From Nonomuraea zeae (GTDB lineage Bacteria; Actinomycetota; Actinomycetes; Streptosporangiales; Streptosporangiaceae), in assembly GCF_005889725.1 (NCBI RefSeq), contig NZ_VCKX01000014.1:25377-89376 (forward strand): a DNA stretch of 64,000 nucleotides, read 5' to 3'. Shown here piece after piece: positions 9,558-18,846 of the stretch (positions within the stretch are counted from its first letter, which is position 1; every line of letters begins with the position of its first letter). The notes beneath the pieces were generated by a model. That model searched no databases. It worked only from the letters and a program-made list of their open reading frames with translations, and was not told the origin of the DNA. The position numbers were made by a program, and so were the translations under genes.

Positions 9558-11264
9558 TCAGCTGACCAGGAACTGCGTGGCGGCCAGCTCCCGGTACAGC
9601 TCGTCCGCGCCGACCAGCTCGTCGTGCGTGCCGACCGCCCGTACGCCGCCGCCTTCCATGACCACGATCCGGTCGGCGTTGGTCACGGTGGACAGCCGGT
9701 GCGCGATGACCAGCACGGTCGTCTCCGTCGCCACCTCGGCGATGACCTCGCGCAGCCGCAGCTCGTTGACCGCGTCGAGCTGCGAGGTGGCCTCGTCGAG
9801 CAGCAGCAGCCTGGGCTTGCGCAGCAGTGCCCTGGCGATGGCGACGCGCTGCCGCTCGCCGCCCGACAGCAGCACGCCGCGGTGCCCGACCGCCGTCTCC
9901 AGCCCCTCGGGCAGCCGGGAGACCAGGTCGTCGAGCCTCGTACGGGCGATCGCGCGGGTCAGCTCCTCCTCGGTGGCGTCCTGGGCGGCGAAGAGCAGGT
10001 TCTCCCGCAGCGTGCCGGCCAGCACGGGGGCGTCCTGCTCGACGTACCCGAGCGTGGCCCGCAGCTCGCCCAGCGGCCAGTCGCGGATGTCGCGCCCGCC
10101 GACGGTGATGACGCCGCCCTGGTGGTCGTAGAAGCGCTCCAGCAGCCCGAAGACCGTGGACTTGCCCGCTCCCGACGGCCCCACCAGCGCGGTCAGCCCG
10201 CCGGGCGGCACCTCGAAGGTGACCCCGTCGTGCACGATCGGCCGGTCGTCGCCGTACCTGAACTCCACGTCCTCGAACGTCACCCCGACCGGCTCGGCGC
10301 TCTCGGCCACCGCGACGCTGACCGGCTCGGCGGGCAGGCTCTCGATCTCCTTGATCCGGCTCATCGCGGCCAGCCCGTTCTGGAGCTGCACTCCGCCCTG
10401 GACCAGCTGCCCGATGGGCGGCACGAGGTAGAACAGGTACAGCAGGAACGCGATCAGCGAGGAGACGTCCAGCGCGCCCGAGGCGACCCTGGAGCCGCCG
10501 ACCGCCAGCACGCACAGGAACGCGATCTGCACCGCCATCCAGGTCGCCACCCCGGCCAGCGAGGTCCACCCGGCGACCTGCAGCCCCCGGTCGCGGGCCC
10601 GCACGGCGGCGTCGCCGACCACGGCGATCTCCCGCTCCTCCGCGCCGCTCGCCTTGACCGTCCGGTACGCCTGCAGCGCCCGGTCCAGCACCGCGCCCAT
10701 GTCGCCCACGGCCTCCTGCGCGGCCAGCTGCGCCCGCTGGATCTTCGGCATGATCAGCGCGACCAGGCCGCCGATCACCACCACCACCAGCAGCGTGACG
10801 AGCAGCAGCACCCCGTCCATGGTCGCCATCATGATGATGGCGCCGACCAGCATGAACGCCGCGCTGACCGATTCGACGATGCCGTTGGTCAGCACCGCGC
10901 GCAGCAACGTCGTGTCACCGGTGACCCGCGACAGCAGGTCGCCGGGCTTGAGCCGGTCCACGTCGGCCACCTTGAGCCGGAGCATCCGGTCCACCAGCTT
11001 GCGCCGCGCGCCGAGCACGATGCCCTCGCCCGTGCGCTCCATCAGATAGCTGCCGGAGGCCGACACGACGGCGCCGACCAGCACGGCGACGGTCAGTCCT
11101 AACAGCGGCCCGGCCATGGACTGATCCTGGCCGAACGCGTCCACCACGTACTTGGCCAGCAACGGCATCGCGAGGCCCGCCACCGAGCCGATCAAACCCA
11201 GCAACCCGCCCAGGACGAGGATCTTCCGGTGCGGGCGAATGTAGGCGAGCAACTCCTTGACCAC
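9558..11264 (-). CDS. ABC exporter, fused transmembrane and ATP-binding domains
   Basis: Half-transporter of the MsbA/LmrA type, about 568 residues. The N-terminal ABC_membrane domain (about 15-300) has six membrane segments, including ILVLGGLLGLIGSVAGLAMP, LTVAVLVGAVVSASGSYLM and LLLVTLLVVVVIGGLVALI. The nucleotide-binding domain (about 330-568) has Walker A GPSGAGKST, the signature LSGGERQRV, Walker B LLLLDEATSQLD and the H-loop AHRLSTV. The GTG at 11264 is preferred because AAAGGAG lies 5 nt before it; an in-frame GTG at 11279 is the outer limit. The promoter overlaps two palindromes at 11337-11379. The protein presumably works as a homodimer. The substrate is unknown. Confidence 0.88.
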   Translation of the reverse strand: MVKELLAYIRPHRKILVLGGLLGLIGSVAGLAMPLLAKYVVDAFGQDQSMAGPLLGLTVAVLVGAVVSASGSYLMERTGEGIVLGARRKLVDRMLRLKVADVDRLKPGDLLSRVTGDTTLLRAVLTNGIVESVSAAFMLVGAIIMMATMDGVLLLVTLLVVVVIGGLVALIMPKIQRAQLAAQEAVGDMGAVLDRALQAYRTVKASGAEEREIAVVGDAAVRARDRGLQVAGWTSLAGVATWMAVQIAFLCVLAVGGSRVASGALDVSSLIAFLLYLFYLVPPIGQLVQGGVQLQNGLAAMSRIKEIESLPAEPVSVAVAESAEPVGVTFEDVEFRYGDDRPIVHDGVTFEVPPGGLTALVGPSGAGKSTVFGLLERFYDHQGGVITVGGRDIRDWPLGELRATLGYVEQDAPVLAGTLRENLLFAAQDATEEELTRAIARTRLDDLVSRLPEGLETAVGHRGVLLSGGERQRVAIARALLRKPRLLLLDEATSQLDAVNELRLREVIAEVATETTVLVIAHRLSTVTNADRIVVMEGGGVRAVGTHDELVGADELYRELAATQFLVS

Positions 11265-11336
11265 CGCATCTCCTTTCACGACATTTCTCGATTTGCTTCA
11301 ACGAACGGGACCGCGCGATCCGCACCCCCCGATGAC

Positions 11337-11379
11337 GTCAACCTAGATTGACGACCTAAGTATGTCAACTTTGGTTGAC
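11337..11379. promoter_or_regulatory. ABC exporter promoter with two palindromic operators
   Basis: Two related inverted repeats, GTCAACCTAGATTGAC (11337-11352) and GTCAACTTTGGTTGAC (11364-11379), are spaced 27 bp centre to centre. On the minus strand they exactly cover a near-consensus promoter: -35 TTGACA (revcomp of 11363-11368), a 17-bp spacer and -10 TAGGTT (revcomp of 11340-11345). A weaker plus-strand promoter (TTGACG at 11348-11353, 17 bp, TTGGTT) could serve the divergent DUF4331 operon. The regulator is not encoded nearby. Dyad symmetry of this kind suits a TetR- or MarR-type repressor. Confidence 0.7.
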
Positions 11380-11536
11380 CCCTCCTCCTTGAGGAGGAGA
11401 CACCGAGGAGGAGAGGGCGTCGAAAAAAGCCGCGAGAGTGGCGACATCCAGAAGGCGGCCCTTGGACGAATAGGGCGTCGAGGAACCCGGCCGGAACCTC
11501 GTACCACCCGATCAGCCCTTTGGAAAGGACCGAACC

Positions 11537-12913
11537 ATGGAGCTCCGGATCCACCGGCGCGCTCTTGTCGGAATTGGCCTCGCCGCAGCGGTAGCCGCGT
11601 CGTCGTTGGCCGTGCTCCGCACCGACTCCGGCATCGCTTCCTCACACCGTGAGGCCCCGGCCATCTCGGCCGACCCGCAACACGACAACACCGACGTGTA
11701 CGCGTTCGTCAGCCCGGACAAGGCCGACACGGTGACCCTGCTGGCGAACTGGATCCCGTTCGAGGAGCCTCAGGGCGGCCCGAACTTCTACCCGTTCGCC
11801 ACCAAGTCCCGCCACAACATCAAGATCGACAACGATGGCGACGCCAAGCCGGACATCACCTACGAGTGGGTGTTCCGCAACGAGGACAAGCGCGGCAACG
11901 ACACGTTCCTGTACAACAAGGCGCCCGTCACCTCGCTGAACGACCCCGACCTGCTCTTCCGCCAGCGCTACACGCTCAAGCGCATCACGCCGAGCGGCTC
12001 CACGACGCTGATCTCGGACGGCATCGTCGCGCCGAGCAACGTCGGCCCCGCCTCGATGCCGAACTACGGCACGTTGCGCGCCCAGTCCATCAGGAACCTG
12101 CCGGACGGCGGCAAGACGTTCGCCGGGCAGGCGGACGAGGCGTTCTTCCTCGACCTGCGCGTGTTCGACTGCCTGTACGGCTGTGACCTGTCCGAGGTCG
12201 GCCAGGACACCACCAAGGGCTACAACGTCAACACGATCGCGTTGCAGGTGCCCGCTTCGGACCTGGCCATCAAGGGCGACGCGAAGAACAACCCCGTGAT
12301 CGGCGTCTGGTCCACCACGGACAAGTTCAACGGCGAGAAGTTCGTCCAGGTCTCGCGGCTGGGCAACCCCCTGGTCAACGAGGTCGTGGCTCCCGCCGGG
12401 CTCAAGGACGCGTTCAACGCCCTGCCTCCGGAGAAGGACGCCGATGTGGACGCTCTGGTCAAGCGGGTCACCGACCCCGAGCTGGCCAGGCTGCTGCAGT
12501 CCTCCTACGGCATCAAGGCGCCCGCCACCCCGCGCAACGACCTGGTCGAGATCTTCCTGACCGGCATCGCCAAGGCCAACGGCCCGATCAAGGCCGACCT
12601 GAACTCGCAGAGCCTCAACAAGGACGCGGCCAAGCTGCGCCCCTCCGAGATGCTGCGGCTCAACATGTCGATCCCGCCCACGAAGGACCCGAACCGGCTG
12701 GGCGTGCTGGGCGGTGACCTCCAGGGGTTCCCGAACGGCCGCCGGCTCTCCGACGACGTCGTGGACATCGAGCTGCAGGCCGTGGCGGGCGCCGCCCAGT
12801 CCGGCAAGCTCGTGCCGGGGCTGACGGACAAGGTGGACAGGAACGACCGGCCCTTCCTGCAGTCGTTCCCGTACATCCCGCTCCCCAGCAACGTCGCGGT
12901 GAACAGGCGATAG
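11537..12913 (+). CDS. DUF4331 domain-containing secreted protein
   Basis: A 458-residue exported protein of the DUF4331 family, whose function is unknown. A Tat/Sec-like N-terminus (RIHRRALVGIGLAAAVAASS) precedes the family hallmark SSHREAPAISADPQHDNTDV and the following YAFVSPD. DGDAKPDITYEW, a calcium-loop-like DNDGDAKPD, and ALQVPASDL are also typical. The start ATG has GGAAAGGA 8 nt upstream. Three strong hairpins follow the stop, then a TPR protein and a NicO-type transporter on the same strand. That gene set suggests a cell-envelope process involving a metal or small ligand; this is inference. Confidence 0.85.
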   Translation: MELRIHRRALVGIGLAAAVAASSLAVLRTDSGIASSHREAPAISADPQHDNTDVYAFVSPDKADTVTLLANWIPFEEPQGGPNFYPFATKSRHNIKIDNDGDAKPDITYEWVFRNEDKRGNDTFLYNKAPVTSLNDPDLLFRQRYTLKRITPSGSTTLISDGIVAPSNVGPASMPNYGTLRAQSIRNLPDGGKTFAGQADEAFFLDLRVFDCLYGCDLSEVGQDTTKGYNVNTIALQVPASDLAIKGDAKNNPVIGVWSTTDKFNGEKFVQVSRLGNPLVNEVVAPAGLKDAFNALPPEKDADVDALVKRVTDPELARLLQSSYGIKAPATPRNDLVEIFLTGIAKANGPIKADLNSQSLNKDAAKLRPSEMLRLNMSIPPTKDPNRLGVLGGDLQGFPNGRRLSDDVVDIELQAVAGAAQSGKLVPGLTDKVDRNDRPFLQSFPYIPLPSNVAVNRR

Positions 12914-12919
12914 CGACCT

Positions 12920-13039
12920 GACCGGCCTGCTCCCTCTCCAAGCAGGCCGGTCCTTCCGGCGGCAGACTCCCGTCTCCCATCGTCTGCCGCCATAGAGAGG
13001 GCCGGCCGGCCGTGTTCCCCGTCACGGTCGGCCGGCCCC
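12920..13039 (+). terminator. three consecutive hairpins between DUF4331 and TPR genes
   Basis: Three adjacent stem-loops. The first is 12920-12952 (GACCGGCCTGC / GCAGGCCGGTC, 11-nt loop). The second is 12958-12991 (GGCGGCAGAC / GTCTGCCGCC, 14-nt loop). The third is about 12999-13039 (about 16 bp with one G-U, 8-nt loop). No U-tract follows any of them. They could terminate, attenuate or act as a processing and stability element setting the level of DUF4331 above the downstream genes. The TPR gene's ribosome-binding site follows 12 nt after the last stem. Confidence 0.6.
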
Positions 13040-13063
13040 GTACCCAGCTCTGGAGCATTGGAC

Positions 13064-14259
13064 ATGCGCGCCTTCGCGATAATCGCCGGACTTGCCCTCT
13101 TGGGGGCCATGGCCTTCACGATCTTCTCCTTCTCCGCCGCGCCCGCGCCGGAGCCGGTGGCGGACCGGCCTGCCGCCGAGACGCTGCAGGCGCGGCTCAA
13201 GCGCCTGCCCGCCGACTACCGCGGCTGGGCCCAGCTCGCCTCCCAGTACGTCGACCAGGCCAGGATCACCGGCGACCCGTCGTACTACACCAAGGCGGAG
13301 GGCGCGCTGGCCACCGGCGCCAAGCTCGCGCCGCGCGACGACACCGTCCTCGCCGGCCAGGCGGCGCTGGCCGCGGGCCGCCACGAGTTCTCCACCGCGG
13401 TCCGGCTGGCCGAGCAGGCCATCGCCGTCAACCCGTACGGCACTCCCGCCTACGGCGTGCTGGCCGACGCGAAGACACAGCTCGGGGATCTGCGCGGCGC
13501 CCAGCAGGCCGTGGACAAGATGCTGGGCCTGCGCCCCGGAGTGCCGGCCTTCGCCCGCGCCTCGTACGCGGCCGAGCTGCGCGGCGACACGGACGGCGCC
13601 CGCCGCTACCTCGAACTCGCCCACAACGACGCCTGGCTGCCCGCCGACCTCGCCTACGCCCGCTACTACCTGGGCGAGCTGGCGCTCCACTCCGGCGACC
13701 TGGCCACGGCCGGCGCCTGGTACGCCAAGGCCCTGCAGGCCTACCCGGCCTACACCCCCGCGCTCGCGGGCCAGGCCAGGACCGCGGCGCTGGGCGGCCG
13801 GCTGACCGAGGCGCTCGACGTCTACCAGACGGTGGTGGACCGGCTGCCGCTCCCCCAGTACCTCATCGAGCAGGGCGAGACCCGGCTCAAGGCGGGCCAG
13901 GCGGCCGACTGGACGCTGCTCAAGGCGCAGCGCAAGCTGTTCCAGGCCGCGGGCGTGCGCGACGACCTGACGTGGGCCGAGTTCGAGGCCGACCACGGGG
14001 ATCCGGCGCTGGCCGTGCGGCACGCCAGGACCGAATACGCCCGCAACCCGAACCTCGTCGCCGCCGACGCCCTGGCCTGGGCCCTGTTCAAGGCCGGTCG
14101 GCCGGCCGAGGCGCTGCCGTACGCGAAGAAGGCCACCGCGACCGGCTGGCAGAACCCGCTGTTGCGCTATCACCGCGCCACGATCGAGCGGGCGCTCGGC
14201 CGCTCGGCCCGCGTGGATCCCGGCTTCGACCCGACGCTGTCCGCACTGGCGAGGTTCTC

Positions 14260-14263
<4 letters not shown>
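13064..14263 (+). CDS. membrane-anchored tetratricopeptide-repeat protein
   Basis: 399 residues. An N-terminal hydrophobic anchor or signal (residues 2-22, AFAIIAGLALLGAMAFTIFS) is followed by an Ala-rich helical repeat region to about residue 385. TPR-like spacing of W/L/Y/A residues is visible, for example YRGWAQLASQYVDQARITGD, LAGQAALAAGRHEFSTAVRL and ATAGAWYAKALQAYPAYTPA. TPRs mediate protein-protein contacts, so this may scaffold the DUF4331 protein and the transporter. The ATG at 13064 has GGAG 8 nt upstream; the in-frame TTG at 13058 is less likely. The stop overlaps the next start (ATGA), implying coupled synthesis with the transporter. Confidence 0.8.
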
Positions 14264-15812
<1,549 letters not shown>

Positions 15813-15816
<4 letters not shown>

Positions 15817-15835
15817 CGGGCGGCCACCCCGTCAG
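15813..15835. terminator. hairpin between convergent genes
   Basis: CTGACGGG / CCCGTCAG with a 7-nt loop spans the stop codons of both the transporter gene (+) and the AbiEii-like gene (-). It could act in both directions. Confidence 0.5.
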
Positions 15836-16542
15836 TCGATGCCGGGCAGGTCGGGATCGTCGTGCTCGGCGTCCCCGTCCTCGACCCTGCGCAGCTTGAT
15901 GTCCTCCACCCAGGACTGGGCGAAGAGCCGGATCTCCCTGATCCGCTCCTCGCCCACGCCGTAGTCCTCGAACGCCGCGTCGTCCATCATGTCGACGAAC
16001 TCCAGCCGCACGAGCAGCTCGTCGAGCGAGAAGCGCTCGTGGTGCGCGACCGCGAGCTGCTCGAGCTCGCGACAGGAGTATGTGCCCGCCACGGAGGCGA
16101 CGTCGATGACGTCGCGCACGAGGCCGCGCTCGTGCAGGGCGCGCATCTTCAGCCCGACCGCGTCGTCCAGGCCGAGCACCTTCACGGGCCCACAGGTGAC
16201 CGGGCGCTGCCGGAGGGCCTCGCGCAGCAGGCCGAACCCGCACTTCTCGCCGGTCTCCACGTCCCGCACGACCAGCCGGCCCATCCGCGGCATGAGCTCG
16301 ACGACCGACGCGGCCAGACCCGCGGCTCCGCACGCTCCGACGACGCCCTCGGCCACGGACGGCAACGGGATCTCCGCGGCGGTGGCGAACTGGAGGCCCT
16401 GGCTGGGCCGGTCGGTGAACCCATGGGCCCTGATCGCGTAGCCGCCCGCGAGCACCAGGCCGTAGCCGTCGCAGACCGGCAGCACGGCCTCCAGCACGCG
16501 CCCGTGGAAGGGCGGGAGGCGCATCAGGCCACTGTGGCTCAC
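15832..16542 (-). CDS. nucleotidyltransferase AbiEii-like protein with degenerate active site
   Basis: 236 residues resembling the AbiEii/AbiGii-type minimal nucleotidyltransferases. It has the LAGGYAIRAHGFTDRPS segment at about 30-47, and a later LGLDDAVGLKMRALHERG then RDVIDVA segment, which corresponds to the common K(...)A...R...RD..D motif. In active members the first motif continues RPS-x-D-x-D; here it reads RPSQGLQF, so both catalytic acidic residues are missing. It may be a pseudoenzyme. The GTG at 16542 overlaps the stop of the upstream membrane-protein gene (GTGA), so the two genes are coupled. No partner antitoxin of the AbiEi type is visible. Confidence 0.65.
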   Translation of the reverse strand: MSHSGLMRLPPFHGRVLEAVLPVCDGYGLVLAGGYAIRAHGFTDRPSQGLQFATAAEIPLPSVAEGVVGACGAAGLAASVVELMPRMGRLVVRDVETGEKCGFGLLREALRQRPVTCGPVKVLGLDDAVGLKMRALHERGLVRDVIDVASVAGTYSCRELEQLAVAHHERFSLDELLVRLEFVDMMDDAAFEDYGVGEERIREIRLFAQSWVEDIKLRRVEDGDAEHDDPDLPGID

Positions 16543-17303
16543 GTGTGCCGTCTCCCGCGCCGCGTCGACGGGAGATCGTGCCGCCCCGAGAGGAACTCCT
16601 GGAAGGCGATCTTGACCTTGATGACCGGCCGCCGCCACCGCTCCTCCCGATGGATGGCCTTGGCCATCTTGCGCGGCGAGCGCCTGGCGAAGAACCAGTG
16701 CGCCCACGGCGAGCCCGGCCGCGCCAGCCGGACCGCGCCGACGAGGAGCATCGGCGGGACGAACAGGCCCGCCATCCCCGTCCAGATCTTCCCCTTGAGC
16801 AGCGTGACGACGGCTAAAGCCAGGTTCGCGACGATCAGCGCGGCCGGGTTGACCAGGGTGCCGTAGTCCCAGGTGAGCGGGCGCAGGCCGATGAGCAGCA
16901 GGCCGGTGACGGCGACGGCGATGAAGACCGCGTCCACCGAGGTGCGGCCCTCCTCCTCCCAGTACACGTCGTGCAGGTGCAGGATCAGCGCGAACTCGTC
17001 CAGCACCAGCGCGGAGCCAATGCCGAAGATGCAGGCCGCGGCGCTCGGGCCGACCTGCGAGGCGGGTGAAGCGGGCGAGACGATGAGGCCGGCGACCCCG
17101 CCGACGAGCATCAGCACGACGCCGAACACGACGTGGTGGATGTGCATCTCGCCCACGTTCAGGTTGCGGAACCAGCCGATCTTCGCCCTGATCAGGCGCA
17201 CGTTGATGCGCGTGGCGATGAACGCCACGATGAGCGTGACGAAGTAACAGAACAGCGGCAGCCGTCCCGTGGCGACGATACTTTGCTGGAACCAGTTCCC
17301 CAT
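16539..17303 (-). CDS. integral membrane protein of unknown function
   Basis: 254 residues with about six hydrophobic segments between residues 15 and 195. A histidine- and acid-rich conserved core is present: GEMHIHHVVFGVV in the loop before segment two, and LDEFALILHLHDVYWEEE. The C-terminal 60 residues are basic (ARRSPRKMAKAIHREERWRR) and probably cytoplasmic. The paired His and Glu motifs in or near membrane segments could bind a metal, but I do not recognise a characterised family. It is translationally coupled to the AbiEii-like gene downstream. The N-terminal ATG at 17303 (MGNWFQQ) lacks a good ribosome-binding site. Confidence 0.75.
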   Translation of the reverse strand: MGNWFQQSIVATGRLPLFCYFVTLIVAFIATRINVRLIRAKIGWFRNLNVGEMHIHHVVFGVVLMLVGGVAGLIVSPASPASQVGPSAAACIFGIGSALVLDEFALILHLHDVYWEEEGRTSVDAVFIAVAVTGLLLIGLRPLTWDYGTLVNPAALIVANLALAVVTLLKGKIWTGMAGLFVPPMLLVGAVRLARPGSPWAHWFFARRSPRKMAKAIHREERWRRPVIKVKIAFQEFLSGRHDLPSTRRGRRHT

Positions 17304-17372
17304 GACCCTGAAACTGATGGTACGAGCCCCCTGCCCCTTCTAGGTCACTTGCCGGGACCATCGTCGTCGTAC

Positions 17373-18038
17373 ATGCTCACGATCGTGAGACGGCGGACCG
17401 CCGTGGCCGCCGTGGCGCTGATCGCTTTGGCGACGCTCAGCGCCCTGGTCATCGGCAGCATGGATGCGGGCGCCGGCGTCGATCTGGGCGGCGTCGCCCA
17501 GGTGCTGCTCGGCCGACCGCCTGGCCAGGGACCCGGGCCTGCGCTCGCCACGGTACGGCGATGACGCGCCCGCCCGGCTGGCCCGCGACGGTCCAGGAGG
17601 GGGACGCGCGCTCACCGGCGCCGCCATCATCCTGCCGAAGGCGCTGACCCCGCAGGCCGCCTCCGACTACCTGGACTCCTGCCTGCCGGCCATGTCGTCC
17701 CGGCCCTCATCGCCGCCAGGCCGCCCGCCAAGGGCCCGTTCCGCCCGCGCCGCCGCTGGGCGCCGGAGGACGCGACGCGGTGGCTCGGCACGCTGGCCCG
17801 CGACCGGGACATCACCTGGTGGCGGCTCGCCGGGCGGCCGGGCGACGCGCGAGCTCTGATCGGCGGCGCGGTGCCCGGGGGCGGCCTGGCCGCGCTCGTC
17901 GCGGTCGTGCTCGCCTGGCCCGTCTCGCTGCTGTTCGGGCTCGCCTTCGGCGGCCATCACGCGTGTGCCGTCGGTCCCGTCTACCAGTTTCGCCACGAGC
18001 GGCTGCGCCGCCACCTGTCAGGAGAGGAAACCCCGTAA
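17373..18038 (+). pseudogene. remnant of a NACHT-like membrane NTPase gene
   Basis: No single frame stays open, but two frames carry protein-like sequence. An N-terminal hydrophobic piece (frame of 17373: TAVAAVALIALATLSALVIG) ends at 17564. A middle piece in another frame (about 17595-17690) reads ALTPQAASDYLDSCLPA. From about 17691 the first frame resumes with HVVPALIAARPPAKGP, RRRWAPEDATRWLGTLARD, DITWWRL and two hydrophobic stretches before a stop at 18036-18038. ALTPxxAxxYL and RRWxPEDAxRWLxxLA with xxWWRL are typical of actinobacterial NACHT/STAND membrane proteins. The P-loop part is missing. I infer a gene broken by deletions and frameshifts. Confidence 0.5.
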
Positions 18039-18764
18039 GAGGGCGGCAGTCCCTTCCAGGTGCTCGGCCACCGCCCGGCGAGCCGCGTCCGGGTCGCCGG
18101 CGAGGATGGCGTCCACGATGGCCTGGTGCTGCCCGGCGGCGTGGTCCAGGTTGACCTGCAGCATGGGGATGGCGTTCAGCAGGTCGCTGACCCTGGAGCG
18201 GGCGTCCGCGCACGTGGTGGCCAGCAGGGTCGAGCCGGTCAGCTCCGCGATGGACAGGTGGAAGGCCGTGTCGAGCCGGCGGTAGTCCTCGATGGCGGCC
18301 TCGTTCAGCTCCGACAGGCGGCGGACGAGCACGGCCCGCTTCTCCTCCGTCAGCTCGGAGGCGGCCAGCACCTGCGCCGCCCCGCACTCCACCGCCAGCC
18401 GGAAGGTCAGGGCGTCCGACAGCTCGGCCAGGCCCATCTCCCTGACCGCCTGCCGCAGATCGCCGTCCTCCGGCTGGGGCGGGGCGTAGGTGACGAAGGC
18501 GCCGCCGTAGCGGCCACGCCGTACGTCGAGGTAGCCCGCCTCGGACAGCGCGCGGATCGCCTCGCGCAGGGTGACCCGGCTGATGCCGAGCCGGACGGCG
18601 AGCTCGCGCTCGGGAGGCAGCTTGTCGCCCGGCGGGACCACGCCCAGCTTGATGGCCTGGAGCAGGCGCTCCACGGTCTCCTCGAAGGCGTTACCCGCCC
18701 TGACCGGGCGCAGCACCGTCATCAAACGCGCCGACTCGTCCAACGTGTCCTCAGGTCTTGACAA
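18018..18764 (-). CDS. FadR/GntR family transcriptional regulator
   Basis: 248 residues. The N-terminal GntR winged helix (about 25-95) has LPPERELAVRLGISRVTLREAIRALSE, shown here in parts: LPPERELAVRLGISRV then TLREAIRALSEAGYLDVRRG. The C-terminal FCD helical domain (about 110-240) has the usual metal or ligand His residues (DTAFHLSIAELTG, HQAIVDAI, AVAEHLEG). It is divergent from the gamma-glutamylation operon at 18847, and a TGGTC-N3-GACTA site lies between them, so it is probably its repressor. In Streptomyces a regulator lies next to the comparable glnA4 ethanolamine gene. The TTG at 18764 is the outer start; an ATG at 18722 (MTVLRPVRAG) is a reasonable alternative. Its 3' end overlaps the upstream pseudogene. 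Confidence 0.88.
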   Translation of the reverse strand: MSRPEDTLDESARLMTVLRPVRAGNAFEETVERLLQAIKLGVVPPGDKLPPERELAVRLGISRVTLREAIRALSEAGYLDVRRGRYGGAFVTYAPPQPEDGDLRQAVREMGLAELSDALTFRLAVECGAAQVLAASELTEEKRAVLVRRLSELNEAAIEDYRRLDTAFHLSIAELTGSTLLATTCADARSRVSDLLNAIPMLQVNLDHAAGQHQAIVDAILAGDPDAARRAVAEHLEGTAALLRGFLS

Positions 18765-18786
18765 GCGATCCCGCCATGCACATCAA

Positions 18787-18799
18787 TGGTCTGAGACTA
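18787..18799. promoter_or_regulatory. candidate GntR/FadR operator
   Basis: TGGTCTGAGACTA, an imperfect inverted repeat (TGGTC-N3-GACTA), resembles the TGGTC-N-GACCA sites of FadR-subfamily regulators. It lies between the divergent regulator (18764) and ligase (18847) start codons. Confidence 0.5.
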
Positions 18800-18846
18800 G
18801 CCCAATTAACGGGAAAGCGCGTCAGGCCAGATCGGAGCGACGTAGC

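Noticed and set aside
9558..11264. Considered linking the ABC exporters, SDR and MFS genes into a biosynthetic gene cluster
   Set aside because: No core biosynthetic enzyme (PKS, NRPS, terpene or RiPP) is present in the window.
11382..11399. CTCCTCCTTGAGGAGGAG hairpin upstream of DUF4331
   Set aside because: The two-base loop is too short and the pattern is a by-product of adjacent purine/pyrimidine tracts; no function can be supported.
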